Shown here in pieces: positions 23,093 through 36,004 of a DNA stretch of 64,000 nucleotides. Numbering within the stretch: the stretch's first letter is position 1; each line of letters starts with the position of its first letter. A program made the translations under genes and the position numbers. Origin of the DNA: Phocoena phocoena (taxonomy: Eukaryota; Chordata; Mammalia; Artiodactyla; Phocoenidae); contig NC_089222.1 of assembly GCF_963924675.1 (NCBI RefSeq), positions 113,847,316-113,911,315 of the forward strand, in the 5' to 3' direction. The notes under the pieces were generated by a model. The model did no database searches and had not been told where the DNA came from. It saw only the letters and a list, made by a program, of their open reading frames with translations.

Positions 23093-26000
23093 TCTGGCTA
23101 TTGGTGTTCTGTTTTACTGGTTCAATGCTAATCATTATGGCCTTCAATAAATTTCAGACCAGAAAATGAAAAATGGAGTTTATCTGCTTAAGGATGTAGT
23201 CTGGAAATTGAGACAAATGATACTATTACCAAAAAGTGTGCCATTTTAATCTTTTATTATTGTTTTAACAAAGAAGGGCATTTTTAATGTATCTTTGAAC
23301 TTCTACCGTAGGAAGCATTTACATTCCAGGGAAGTTTTTGATTTTCTAGGAAAATAATTTAACGTGGACTTACTTAAATTAGACATTTTAGAGGTTTCTA
23401 ACTACTCTTTTGTTCTGAAATCTTCATAGTCTCTTAGGTATTGGAGCAAAACCCACTTAGAGTCAGAGGTTTCCAATTTGCATTTTGTAGAAAGTCACAT
23501 GTTGTTTGCTATTCGAGTACAACATCATCAAATATCCTTGTCAAAATTTAATATCATTTCCTAAAGGATAAAAAGACTAATAAAGCATTTCCTTTTGGTG
23601 TAGTAAAATGGTTCTACTATACAAATGAGAATAACACAAATTCTTTTTATCTGGGTTCTACACACTTTAAGTACTATCTGAAATGAGTGGAAATGGGAAA
23701 AAAATGTGAGGATGTGAAAGGACAATAACAGGTGAGGAGAAATAAAATACTCAATGTTAATAATAGTAATGTATATTGGAACAGAAGGGTGAAGGTCATT
23801 TTACTGGGCAGCTGTAGAATACTAAAGGAAGCTGGTCCAATAACAGAGGTTTTGAAAGTAAGGAGAGATTGATCAACAGTGTTTCTGCATCTGGCCTCCT
23901 TGATTTCAAACATTTCCAGATTGTTATCCAAGATTGCAACTGGGCAAACTCTGTACTCAAGTTTGCAATTAGGAAAACACAAACACATAGCAAAATACAC
24001 ACACATCAAAAGAAGTCATAAGTTTGAAGTATTCTGAAGTAAGAACGCTAAATGTTGAGTTGTGATGTTGTTGTTTGTTTGTTTCTTTTAATTTAGTCAC
24101 TATAACCGTGCCTTGTGCTTTAAAGTTGGAAGTAATGTTGTTAAACTTCCATTAGGAATTATGACACCCCATCAAAGTGGGTCATTCAGAAAAGAATAAA
24201 AACTGAGGTCATTCAAAAGGATTTCCTTACTTTCAGAAGTGGTGTAATAATAGTAAATTACAAGTATCAGGGGAATGTACTTTTAGGACTTTTAAACCTT
24301 CCACTAAGAAAAAGGAAAAGGTGGGGTTTTTCCCCTATTATTAACCGGTGCAAAGTTTGAAAATTGAGGAATATAGGATTTTTTATTTTCAGTGGAAAAT
24401 ACTTAGATATCTTAAAAACAAATCAAATTAATATATCATGTAGCGTTAGCTGAGTTTTTAAGAAAATTACTATTTAAGCTATAACATCTTACACATGCAC
24501 ACCCACAAAATAGATAGCTGGGTGTTCCTTTGTTTCATGTTGAATGACCAAGATGTTCTCATTTATGTCCATCTGAATTCACTTTAGATCAAAAATATGT
24601 ATAAAACATGACTACATACAAAAAAAGACAAAAAAATGACTGCAAAGAAATGTAGAAGTTACTACCCTGGGAGTTACACAGCAAGTTAACAAAATGGAAA
24701 CGTGTAGATCAAAATCAAACATTAGTATGTTTAATTTACTTTCCCTCTCCTTTGAAATTCAGTACATACAATGAAGTGATAAGGGCAGGAATAAAAATTA
24801 GAATGGAGCGGTTGGAGAACACTGAACCAGGAAAGAAGAAAAATGAACAAGATTATGGGTCTTAAACACTGGAATAAGATATGTTAACGTGAAATTTTGG
24901 TGGTACCACTCTCATAATATTTAAAGAAGAAGAACCATCTGGAAGATGGGGCAACTATTTAGTCATTGTGTTTCTCATTTCTCTAGAGTCTGTAAAACAC
25001 ACTTGTGAATGGAAATGCAAATGACTAGTGTGTTCTTTAAATATGTTTGTGCTAGCATTTTCAGTATCTTCATCGACATGGGAATATACAGTGATAAAAG
25101 TAAAGGAGAATGACATAGTTTGCATATATCTGGGAATGACTAGGGACTTCGCCTCATGTGCCATCTGTGACTCAAACTATTCTTGTTACCAAGGCAATAG
25201 CCAAAGCAGAGAGATTGATTGGTTATGCTATCAGATTGAATGTCAGTGTCCTAGACACAGGACAGAGGCTACATCTGCAATGAAGAGCAAAACTACATAA
25301 ATTCAAAATATTTCCACATCTAGAAAATTTTACGTATATAATTTAATTCAGATGTTAAACTAGTCTATTAGGCATCCTCTACAACAAACTGAAGAATTTA
25401 GTGTTACTGTTACATGATGTCACAATGCTAAATTTTTATAGGACAGAGCGATTCATTGTGCTCTGGAAATCTTCCCAAAACTGGCAGAGGCAAAAGGACA
25501 TATATGAACAATGATGTCACTACTTGCATGCAAAAGTTGATGGAGAAAGATTTACAAAAATAACTTATTGTTTTGTGTTCATTGTGATTAAACTTTATAT
25601 GGCAGAGCATAAAATAGTTTGTACTCACCTTTATAAGTCTTGTGGATTTGAAAAATTATATGCCATATAATGAAATCCTTTTGTTTATCTGGAATTTATA
25701 AAAGGAAGATCAACTCTAATTACTTTCTTTTCAGGTATTGGTTGTGATTATTATTATTACACCGTAAATATTATATATACATGTATTTATAGATATTCAT
25801 TTTGTGATCATACACTTCTTCCTCAGGCAGGCTTTTGGAAATGTCCCTCAGGCGTTTAAAATCCATTCATTTCTCATACTTCTATCCTGTTTCTCCACAG
25901 CTCCAGAACAAACACATAGCAGTTTAAATCCAGATGAGTAATTGAGGTTGGTGTGCATAAAAGTCGAACAGGTTTTTTACTAGGAGTATAAATGTTTTCA

Positions 26001-28083
26001 GTTCTTTGCTGTTGAACCTGAGGTTCCTCTGCTTCTGTGTGGCACTTAATACAAGGGAAAAGGTTGGCATCTTTTAGTCGAATTGAGTATAACTATGTCT
26101 CCATGAACTATTTCTTCAAAATGTGAATAAAGTAAAGAAAATTACTGGACAATTGAAAGAAGGTGTCCCTGGGAAGTAAATGACATTGACTTTGGGGCAT
26201 GTTTGTGGATTCAACTCTTTCATATTTGATTCTCTTGTTTATATTTTGGAGGCTGTGGCTTTTATGCTAAAGTATCAGTGACTTACAAATTTTAACATAG
26301 CTGCCGTTCAAATCACTTGCCAGGATCATCCCCATATAAGGCAAATGAAGTTGGCATATTTTTCCCTCCCTTTGTCATATTTTTTCATTTTGTCTCATCT
26401 TTTCCTTCACCTTGTCTATCTTTCATTTTTTTTATATTTCAAAAAGTTATGTTTCCAGATGTTAATATCTTATGGTAAACCATTATGAATAACAAAGTTT
26501 AAACATATTTTCATATTTCTTTCAAAGATCCACTAGATTGTTTATATTATCTGACTGCTTGGAATTTTAGGCCATATATGTGTTAGGTTATTGAGAGACA
26601 CAGGCTGTAATGGTCTTTGCAAAATATTACCCAATTTCCTGTATCCTTTCCCTTAGGAGGAATTTCACATAACGTCTGCAGAGCTAAGGAAAAATCCAAG
26701 GCTTTGATATGTTTCCTTGGCCCTGCTTCCTGTTTCATTGCACAACTTCCCTGAATGGTCCCATGATCAAGCCTTCTTTCGTGCCTCTGGTTACCAGACA
26801 AGACATGACCATGAAGAGCCAGATAACATTGCTTGCCTTTCTAATTTTAGGCACAGATTACATGTATGGTTAAAATGAGACACTAGTTTTCTGGGTTTAA
26901 AGGGCTAGTCTATGTGAAGTAACTCTACAACCTTTGACCTGTTTAGTAATGCTTTGGGAAATTACAATTATATACAGGTGCAGGCAATATGGTAAGAAAA
27001 ACACTGCAGAGTTTTGTTTGCTTTCCACAATTTCACCTTCTGTCAAGGGAGCTATAGATTTTAAGTCAAGTGAGTGTAAGATTTAATAACTTTTCTCCCC
27101 CTTATTGGTTTTCTTATAGCTAAAATATTACCTTTGAATAGCTTTAATCAATTACCCATACATAGACTTTTGAATAAATGTATTTGAATAGCACGTTGAT
27201 TTAAAAATCACTGGGAATGTTAAATTATAATTTTCAATAAGTTCAGTTATTCAACAGTACCTAATATAATAATCTAAAAATCAACTGATGAAGCTCTAGG
27301 TATAAGTAGGCATGGGAAATATTTAAAAAATGGGAATTACATGAAACAAACTTATGTGGTAAAATACGTGAATAAAAAGTTCTTTTTTAAGCCTTATTTT
27401 CTCACTTGTTCTAAATGTTTTGAATAATTAAATTAATTTAGAAGTTTTATTTTATTCCTTTTATCCTTGGTTTCACATTTTATCACCTTATTTCTATCAC
27501 AAGTGAAGATTCGTGAATTTAGAAGATCGACCAATAGCCATATTACTACATTTGCTTTAGACACAATCTCCCTTCAATCAAATATAGACTTTCTTGTAAG
27601 GATAGCTAAACTGTTTGTCAGCCTTTGTTAATTTTATACTTTGCTTGATAGTATTTTTATGTCAATTCTAACTCAAAATTAAAACTTAATCACTATTTTT
27701 TTCTCAGTTCACCTATATAGAGTAACTATTTTACAACAATTACCAAAATTGTGACATAGGTTTATATGGTATAGTACAAAGTATTTTTACTATAAAAGTA
27801 TATTTATTTTAAATAATGAAGAATAGTTTCTCTATAAGTAACCTATGTCTTTTAAAAGATACATTTAAGAAATACTTTATGGTATTATATTACCTTTGGG
27901 CAGTGATTATTTATACCAAGAAGAAATGTACACACATGTTGAGTTTATTTAGACTCTTCTTTTTTTCCCACTATTCTCAGGCCCTCAGTTCATCACAAAC
28001 TAGAATATATAGAACCTTCACAGATTTAGAGCAGAAAATTGGCTAAATTCAAGAGAAACATTTATTCCAAATATGACCCCAAA

Positions 28084-28088
<5 letters not shown>
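23090..28088. other. Unique AT-rich DNA, no gene seen
   Basis: Five kilobases with no reading frame, RNA gene or young repeat I can support. The block 26580-26815 is somewhat GC-richer and may be an old unrecognised repeat. Open stretches such as the 111-codon one at 23674-24009 on the minus strand show no domain features and are treated as chance. Confidence 0.4.

Positions 28089-28132
<44 letters not shown>
28089..28132. repeat. (GT)n microsatellite, 44 bp
   Basis: Uninterrupted GT repeat, 22 units. Confidence 0.98.
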
Positions 28133-28133
<1 letters not shown>

Positions 28134-29325
28134 GGTGGGTCTATCACATGAAAGAATCCCACTGGTATTCTGGAACTTCAGAGCAGAATGTCCCCTTAAT
28201 ATTTAATTATTTTTCACAGTCACTGCATTTACCACATTTTAAAATTTATTTTAATTTTAAAAAGATAAAATATTATTCCATCATCTGATATATAATATGT
28301 GAAGTTGAGATAAATATGTCAACAAAATAGATACATTTTGATTTTCAAATGCATATATTGCTTTTAATGAATTTCTTATAACTTTCATATTAGCCCCAAA
28401 ACAGATGTCTTATATTTTACTTTAATCAAATCTTTTCTACTCCAAAACAACGTATCCACCGATTTAAGCTTTTAAACTCAGAAACTCAGTATCCATCTCT
28501 TGCCTTAACATCTATTTTAGAAAAGAACCCCTATGTTAGAGATTTGGTGATAAAAATCTATTGTTTGTGTTATCATTTTTACTAATTGGGATATTGTCTG
28601 AGATAGCAATTCAAAAGTCAACTTAAAATTAAAAGATAGTGAATATAATATTAAGGTATAAGGAAATCTTAACTCTCTCCACTTCCACAATAATCCTAGT
28701 TTAAACCAGGATCCCTTCCCCAAACAGCTGTAGTTAGCTGTATTTCATCTGCTTTCTCTCAGATGTGTCCTGGCGGTGTTGAAAGTAGATCGTGAGGGCT
28801 TACCTACCTACCTGTGTGTGTGCTACCTCAAGTATGTTAGATTTGAACATGTGGATGTAGATTCTGCATAACCTCTAAGTAACGTGCAGAATTACATTCC
28901 CAACTCTCCATGTCTTTCTCATTAGCTAGTAACTATTGGATGCAAAGATTCTACATATCTCAACGGTTCTGTCTTTATTATTAGAAGTCTTCCTTTTTTA
29001 ATGAGTTCATACTTTTTTCTTCTTTTCCTCGGTACACAGTAAAGTGCATGGCATAATAGAGGTGCTCAGTAAATATTTTTTGAATGTCAAGATACTTGTC
29101 CTTTAAAAAATATAGTCTTATATTTGCTTTTATATTCCTTAACATCTTGACTGCAGTTATAGGGTTATACAGCTACACACACTTAGGTAGATTTCCATAT
29201 CATCATTTTTACTTGATAATTTATTCCAGAATCCACATGTCAAAATACATCGGAAAATAAATGATTAATTTAAAAAATTTTGATAATTAAGGGCTTAAGT
29301 TGTAGTTGTTAATTATTCAATCAGT
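28133..29325. other. Unique AT-rich DNA with a short L2/MIR-type tail
   Basis: At 29040-29090, cagtaaagtgcatggcataatagaggtgctcagtaaatattttttgaatg matches the plus-strand tail shared by L2 and related old repeats. Otherwise no feature. Confidence 0.5.
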
Positions 29326-29695
29326 CATTCATTTAACAATGACTAATTCAGTAACTCCAATGTGCCAATGTTATAAATGCTGGGAATTGTATAATATTTA
29401 AACACATCCAGGTCCCAGTGAAACTAATGGGAGAATAGTGAAAGATACTTGCATACATATATGCATACATACATACGTACAAACATACATAGCATTGTAG
29501 CCTCACTGAGGAGGAAGGTACTAGTTCTCTGTGGGAGTTAAGAAAGGCTTTGCATGGGAGGCAATCAGTAACTTGAAGGATTGATAGAAGCTTACCTGGC
29601 TGGAAAGAGGGGGAAGCCATTGTAGGCAGAGGGAAATTGAGCGATACACCTTTAAGAAGTAGTAGTTGCCACCAGCCGTTCTCTTTTGAATGTCC
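29326..29695 (-). repeat. L2-like LINE fragment
   Basis: Minus-strand L2 order: cattcatttaacaatgac, ccaatgtgccaatgttataaatgctgggaattg (29358-29391), ccaggtcccagtg, then gaaaggctttgcatggg and gtaggcagagggaaattgag (29621-29640). Contains a (CATA)n microsatellite at 29453-29491. Confidence 0.6.
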
Positions 29696-32600
29696 GAACA
29701 TTTTCTATTTGAAAAATTTATTTAAGCCACGTTATTATGGCAAAGAGCTTCAACCACTAGTTGGACCAGCTTATTTGCTCCATTCTGTATGAGTCAGCTG
29801 CAGTGTTAGCAATAAGAAAAAGAGGCTATTCTCAGTGCTGAATTATTTGAAGGAGGACCAGTGCTTATGATAAAAAAAGACACTGGGGAGACCTGAAAAA
29901 TAAGAATAACCTTGACAGATTTGGTCATATATATTTGCTTCCTAATAGTAAATTCTGGTAATGGTTTGTTTACACATGTTCAGTTTTCTTCAGGGAGGAG
30001 TTAAAGAATGCATGACATACAACAGCTGAGTAATTTGTTTTGAAAACACATATGTTTACAGCTTACTTTTCTACTTCTGCTAAATAATAAAATCGGTCAG
30101 TTAACTGGCTATGTCATGATAATATTATTTCTTCTTGATCTAAAACTCTATTATTTCCATAGCCATTTAAATATTAATATAAAAAGTCATATTACAATAG
30201 TAGTGTAAATACTTTGAGTGAATGATGGAAGCTATTTGCTATGAAATATTACTATTTCTTTTGTGTTAAAAATAGATGCTTATATAAGATAAATATGATT
30301 ATATTATATTAGAGTTCAGAAAGCATCCTTTAACTACTTGTCCAGCCAGAAAGCATTCTCTTGCCGCATTGTGACCCAGGGAGATTTATATACAGACATC
30401 CAAGTACACTATATTGCAAATGGATCAAATTGACTGGCCTAAAACAGAGATCATAAATTGGCATCCCTGTAGCTTAATATGGCTGGCAGATGTGTTTTTT
30501 TGTTCTGTTTTTTGTTTTGTTTTGTTTTGGGTTTTTTTGCCTGAACCATTTATGAACAGGGAAAACAAGGCAGGGATTTAACCATTAGAAGATTTCAAGC
30601 TAAAATTCTGATTTCTGGATTCTCTTGCAATAAGGAAAGATCCAATAGCTCTGGCCTTCCTTTCTTTATGGTGACAATTAGGGTGAAGCTGAGTTGAAAA
30701 ACTGCCCATCTGCCTTTCAGTAGTGGATACCACTTAAGGTTTGCTTAGTTCTTACTGGGCCACCAGCCTAACATATCTCCTTTACTTTCTTACTTATTTA
30801 TTCATTTAGAAATTCTGACACTTTAATACTAAAGCCATAAATGTTGCCAAATGTATTCTTTCCCCTGTCATACCTTTTGAAGATCTCATCGTTAGTGGTA
30901 TTAAAACTATACGATTATGCCACAATTTAATATGCTAAGATCCTCTTCTAAACTAAAACAAAAGGGAAAAACCTTCCATAACTTTTAAATTCCATGAAAT
31001 TGTGTGTACATATGTGCAGGTGTGTTTATCTATAAACACATTGTACTTTTAGCCTATCTAGATTCCCCCTAAAATGTCAGTTTGTTGCTTTTCGGGTGGC
31101 AAAATAGAAGCGACACTGTGGGGATGTTATCCTTGCAGCATCAGACACTCTTTGTACTGATGAATTTGTTTCCTCATAGGCTATTTTTACTGCAAAAGCT
31201 TTTCAGATAACTACTCTTTTAGGAAAACGTTTGGATACATTTTTATCTGTATCACTTAAAACAATTCTGTAAACACTGCAGAAGTGCACTGAAATCGTCA
31301 TTCTAAAAGTAACATGAGAATGGAACCTAGGGCTTTAGGGTGGAAATGGCCTTTTCGCTCTCTGTTTATGGGAGTTGTTTTGATCTTGAGTCTTTTGCCA
31401 GAGTAAACACATCTGCAGCTCATATTCCACAGTATCTCAGGAAAGGACAATCTCAAATTTTGTTAAAAAACAGTGCTAATTACATTTTTAACTCCCATGT
31501 GTTCCTTTGAGATTTCACAGACACATTTTTAATTTTCAGCAAAATGTTGAAGCTCACCTTTAATAAACTGAAGAGGTGCAAAGAATGGACCCTAATAAAC
31601 ATATGAGGAACTGGTATTCTCAAAGCCATTATACAATTGACATTAAACCTCATAGGTGAAATCATTCTGCCTAAACTGGGCTGCTCGCACTACACATATT
31701 CCTTCCCTTTGTCTCCAAACAGTACAAACCCACACTAATTCTTTTGTGTGACCATATTACACAAAGGCGGGTGGCAATCAGTGATATGGTATAAGTAAAC
31801 TAAGTCCCATTCATTTATGCATTAAGATAGTAGGCTTATTCTGAGACAGGCCCTATGCTACACACTTGAAATAGTAAGATGAATGTGACACTGATCTTGT
31901 TCTCTAGGAAAAAAATATAATCTAGTGTCACTTCTTATTTTCCTTCATATTTTAATATCATATTCCTCTTTGAATAAATATTAAGCCTAGAAAATTTAAA
32001 TATGTCACATACTCATATATAGAGGTTAATTGTAGATGTCAAGCTCTTTTTACACACATCTGCCTTCTCTAGTTGGAAGAAAAATTCATTCCCACTAGCC
32101 GTTTAGGGTATTATTGAATAAATGCAACTCTCTTGAAGGAGGTCAGTGTTCCAGAAAAAGGACTAGAAAGGACATTGTAGTTCATATCTATAAAGATGAG
32201 TTAATACTGTACCACATTTTTTATTATGAAATATTCAAAATACTTAAAATGTCCAAAAGATAATATAGCAGATGTTTGTGTGAGCAAACATAGTTAATTT
32301 TGGTATTTTGGAATCAGAATAGTATTGCTTTGTCTAGTACTCAGAACCCTTGCTAATCAATTGATTTCCCCCAGCAGTGGTGGTTGGGATAAGACTGATG
32401 CAGGTGGTGTCAGCCAAGCAGAGTGATACAAGGTTAGGGACCAAGGGTCTGGGGGAATAGTTAGGCTATGCGTTTATCTAAAGGAGGTGAAATCAAGTGG
32501 CCAATGCAAACCAACTTACCCTGCAGCGTATCAGTCCAAGTAAATGCCTTGATTTGGGGTCAAGCATGAGTTTGATACCAAAAGGTAAATTTGAAACCAA

Positions 32601-33327
32601 GATGGTGTGTAAAAGGAGAAGTGAAGCTACATAAGTCCGAACTATCAACTAGGTAGGTGTGACTAAACCATATTGTTAATATTCTCATCAAGTGGCACAG
32701 ACAGGTGTAGAACTTTCCCAGATATTTTTAAATGTTTTCCATTTTGAGATTTAAAAGTTTGGGGACCTTTAAATATCATTTTCAATGCAACTTTGACCTT
32801 GTAGAATAAAAGTTTGGTGTTGTAGTAGGGTTTTGTTTTGTTTAAATCTGGATTTTTGGTGCATATGAATCCTGAAGTATCAAAAGAATGATGACATAAT
32901 AAGATTTGTTTTACAGCTTATTTCCAATTAAGTGAAGGATGATATTTCTTCCAGAACTCAAAACCACTAGAAAGGAGCCTTACCATAGTGTACCTGTGAT
33001 TATTGTTCTTTGCACACAATCTTTTGCAAGTGAACTTGACAATGAATTTTTCTGATTGTTTCTTTTCAGCTCATGAATAGTGAATGATTAGAAATACATC
33101 ATTCTCCTAATTTAACCTGAAATATGATTTCCCCAACCATAATGAAAGACTCTTATGATATACTTAAATCCCTAAATAACTGATGGATATTCATCAGATT
33201 TCTGTTTCACTAATTTTAATTGTGCTTATATTGTACCAAATAAGAAACAATCAAAATTAGATCAAATTGAAAATTATATTCAAAATAATAAGCAGTTGTG
33301 GAAAGGTGATGAAATTACAGGAGGGGT
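29696..33327. other. Unique AT-rich DNA, no gene seen
   Basis: No defended gene. Includes a T-rich tract with TTTTG units (30494-30539), a short L2-like piece at 31808-31915 (ggccctatgctacacacttgaa), and a candidate conserved block at 31075-31435. Confidence 0.4.
31075..31435. promoter_or_regulatory. Candidate conserved non-coding element (weak)
   Basis: A repeat-free block containing ttgttgcttttcgggtggc, gaaatcgtcattc, and gtttatgggagttgttttgatcttgag. It keeps CpG sites (31093, 31113, 31293, 31355) in an otherwise CpG-poor region. No coding frame. Function not shown. Confidence 0.18.
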
Positions 33328-33850
33328 TGCGTTGACTTTAGAAAACAAAAGAGCCATTTATTTTATCAGCAAAATGAACTTATTTGGGAATAGTAAAGGA
33401 ATTGGAATTTAGGACATGCAAACTGGCAAACCATAGGCAAGTCCAAGGAAACAAAGGGAAGGCCAGTTTTTATTAGATTTTAGGAGGAAATTGAAGAGTG
33501 CTGTGGTGGTTCTTCAATGGCTGCAGGTAGGGAGCAGCTTGCTATAGATGCATCAGAAGGAACTCTCTTCCTAATGAGGTTTGTAAGCTTTGGTGAATGA
33601 TACGTGCCTGAGAGCCCTCCCTTTGGGCTTCCTGACTCCATTTTAAATGAGGCTTCTTTTATTTTCACTTGTCCCCGTTTTGATCAAGATCTTCCCTTGA
33701 AAGCATCTTTGATCAAGAATCAGTTTATCAATTTCAGTGGAATTATATTTTGTCCCTTGATGCCAGGAAGGACCTTTCCTGCATGTCATGTCCCACCTTG
33801 GAGGGGAAGTACACAGATTGGAAACCACTGAGGAACTAGAAAATGTAGGA
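33328..33850 (-). mobile_element. ERV 3' LTR
   Basis: The first 290 bp (33328-33615) align throughout with the 5' LTR at 47712-48000: shared aaaacaaaagagcc, aggacatgcaaac, ggcaagtccaagga and ggctgcagg blocks, with many substitutions. The left end starts at tgcgttgac. The right edge is placed only approximately, because the 5' LTR stops matching near 33620 and no clear polypurine tract was found. Where the other LTR has the AATAAA signal, this copy reads AATAAG. Confidence 0.75.
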
Positions 33851-34178
33851 GGAAGAACTCTCAGGCATTTCCCATCTGAGGTCTATATCTTATCAAGGTC
33901 ATAAGCCTTGGAGATTATCTCAAAGCACTGAGCTAGCGTCACCCTATTGGGCATTTTGTTTCTACAAAATTTGATAGGCAACAGGTATAAAGCTTAAAAT
34001 GATTATCTAAGAATTAGATGCAGAGCAGACATTCTGCAAGCAAGCATCCCAGCCTAAAAGGGTCTTTTCTAAAAGCCTGGCAAAGAGGAGTCAGCCCGTT
34101 TGTGTAATATTTCCCTTGGGTTCAAGGGAACAGAACCTATTTAAATAGGGAGAGGAACAAATGTCATAAGATGGGAAC
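33851..34178 (-). pseudogene. ERV env/3' region, not resolved
   Basis: This stretch lies between the env remnant and the 3' LTR. I see no transmembrane-subunit landmarks and no open frame. At about 330 bp it is far too short for the rest of an env gene, so most of env is deleted. Confidence 0.45.
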
Positions 34179-34457
34179 TCATGTGGTCATGGTCAGAGAA
34201 AGGTTGAAATAAGTTATGGAAGCACCTGGCCATAACAGCCTAAACAAATTGGTAACACCCATAGGCTTGTGGGTATAATCAACAATGGAACTTGAGATCC
34301 AAGAGGTGGATAAGATCAAGGGGTCTCCAACATCATGAACATATTGGAGTTTCTGGTGACAGATCCAACAGTCAGAAAGGTTTTCCCTTTTTGCAATAGA
34401 CTCGGCCAAGAAAGAGAGGGAGGAAATAAGGGCGAGAAAAGGTATACAAGTATACAA
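34179..34457 (-). pseudogene. ERV env remnant (surface subunit start)
   Basis: A 92-codon open stretch, starting at 34457. Residues 5-18 form a hydrophobic signal-peptide-like segment. A Cys-Trp-Ile-Cys motif (34359-34370), preceded by a potential N-glycosylation site (Asn-Leu-Ser), fits the CxxC isomerase-type motif of gammaretroviral surface glycoproteins, which normally mediates disulfide exchange with the transmembrane subunit. It lies directly after the integrase end, as expected for env. The frame stops at 34179 and the rest of the protein is missing. The assignment rests on position plus one motif. Confidence 0.55.
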
Positions 34458-34579
34458 GCCTGGGAAAGCTCTCCTTCAACTGTTGTCTGCTTCGATTCCT
34501 GGAAATCCTTATTTTCAGGTAATCAGTTTGTGTGCAGCTCCAGTCAGGGTTTGGTGCTTACTTTAAATGTGGCACATGG

Positions 34580-34784
34580 GGTTTCCCTGGTGGCGCAGTG
34601 GTTGAGAGTCCGCCTGCCGATGTAGGGGACACAGGTTCGTGCCCCAGTCCGGGAAGATCCCACATGCCGCGGAGCGGCTGGGCCCGTGAGCCATGGCCGC
34701 TGAGCCTGCGCGTCCGGAGCGTGTGCTCCGCAACGAGAGGCCACAACAGTGAGAGGCCGGCGTACTGCAAAAAAAAAAAAAAAA
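34580..34784 (+). mobile_element. Young CHR-type SINE in ERV pol end
   Basis: Complete plus-strand copy with the ggtttccctggtggcgcagtgg head, B-box gttcgtgcccc near 34635 and a pure A tail. A perfect 15-bp TSD, aaatgtggcacatgg, flanks it (34565-34579 and 34785-34799). It interrupts the last codons of the integrase C-terminal domain. Confidence 0.97.
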
Positions 34785-35480
34785 AAATGTGGCACATGGA
34801 TCCAAAAGTCTCTGCTTTGGAGTTTGGCAGCACAAGGGGTGATTAACAGTATCTAATAGGGCCTTTCCAGTGGGGTTGAAGAGAGTCTTTCTGGGGATGT
34901 CTTTTCCAATAGATAAAATCTCTGCACTGCAAGGAGTGATGCTTAAGGTCTTCATCTCCCCAGAATTCACTGCAGAAAGAATGTTCTATAAAGTATGGTC
35001 ATTCTCAACAGAAGCAATAAGGTTTTTGAAATATTGAAGAATATCCCCTTTACCGGCTGTGGATTGAAAGCAGCAGGGGCCAAGTGCATTTTGAATCCTG
35101 TGATTATCTCAAAGAGTGAGAGTTAATGGGTTCCAAAAGGGGTAGACCTAAGATTTAGAAGGACTAATGCTTTGGGCCAGAGTATCTCTACAAATTGCGA
35201 GTTGAGGCTTAATGATGCTGTTGATACATTTGAATAGCCCTGATGATTGAGGGTGGTCAGCACAGTGAAAGTGTTGTAAAACTGACCATACAGGACAGAC
35301 TTGTCAAAGCACTTGTCCAGGGAAGTGAGTTCCCCAGTGAATATGAATCCCCAGGCATCCCCAGGGGGATGATTTTTCTAGTAGAATTTTAGTCACAGAA
35401 GTAACAGTAGCCAGTCTGCAAGGGAAGGCTTCCGTCTGGTGAGAAAACATACAGACCATTAATGGGAATTTTAGACTCTC
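34785..35480 (-). pseudogene. ERV integrase remnant
   Basis: On the minus strand, 35480-35090 shows the retroviral integrase core. It includes a segment around Phe-Ser-His and Glu-Ala-Phe-Pro-Cys, and the highly conserved His-Pro-Gln-Ser-Ser-Gly motif at 35238-35255. 34960-34785 encodes the C-terminal domain, with a tryptophan-lysine block and a Trp-Ile-His-Val end. Frameshifts are needed to follow it and several catalytic positions are altered. Integrase inserts viral DNA into the genome; this copy cannot act. Confidence 0.8.
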
Positions 35481-35589
35481 TGGCAGGACTGGATTATTAC
35501 TTGTCCTGTAATAGAATAGAATAAATAGTATAAATTTATATTTATTCTTTAATAATTGAACTAACAGTTATTAGATTTAATACCCCTTT

Positions 35590-36004
35590 GGCACATGACA
35601 AAGGTTCTTTGAGAGCAGTGTTTTTTTGTGGAAATATCAGTGACTTGGTTTTCTTCAGCCTCCTTGGAGTCAAGTTTGAATGCACAGGGCCCTTGATTAT
35701 AGCCAAAGCAGCTGGCAAGAGTATGGTATTGAATAATTACTGGACACAAGGGCCATTTTAAATTTGGTTTCTGCTGGAAGTGAGGAAGTCTCGAAGTCTC
35801 CCTGTTTCCATAGCATTCCAAAGTCATGAACTACTCCAAAGGTGCACCTACTGTCAGTATAGGTATTTGCAGTTTTGCCATTGGCGAAAATGCAGGTTCA
35901 AGTAAGAGCGTACAATTCAGCCTTTTGGATCCATGTAGCTGAGGGCAAAGGTGCTGCTTCAGTGCCTTTAAAAGGAGTTACAATAGCATACCAAGCATAA
36001 TATT
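35590..36004 (-). pseudogene. ERV RNase H, C-terminal part
   Basis: Minus-strand reading gives Ala-Glu-Leu-Tyr-Ala-Leu-Thr followed by a stop, then a Thr-Asp-Ser-Arg motif (35847-35858). This carries one of the RNase H catalytic aspartates, and the domain end lies near 35600-35700. The N-terminal part of the same domain is at 45319-45333, on the far side of the nested L1s. Together they show the insertion split this one domain. Confidence 0.85.

Noticed and set aside
23674..24009. 111-codon minus-strand open frame as a small gene
   Set aside because: No recognisable domain, no splice structure; AT-rich DNA of this length gives such frames by chance.
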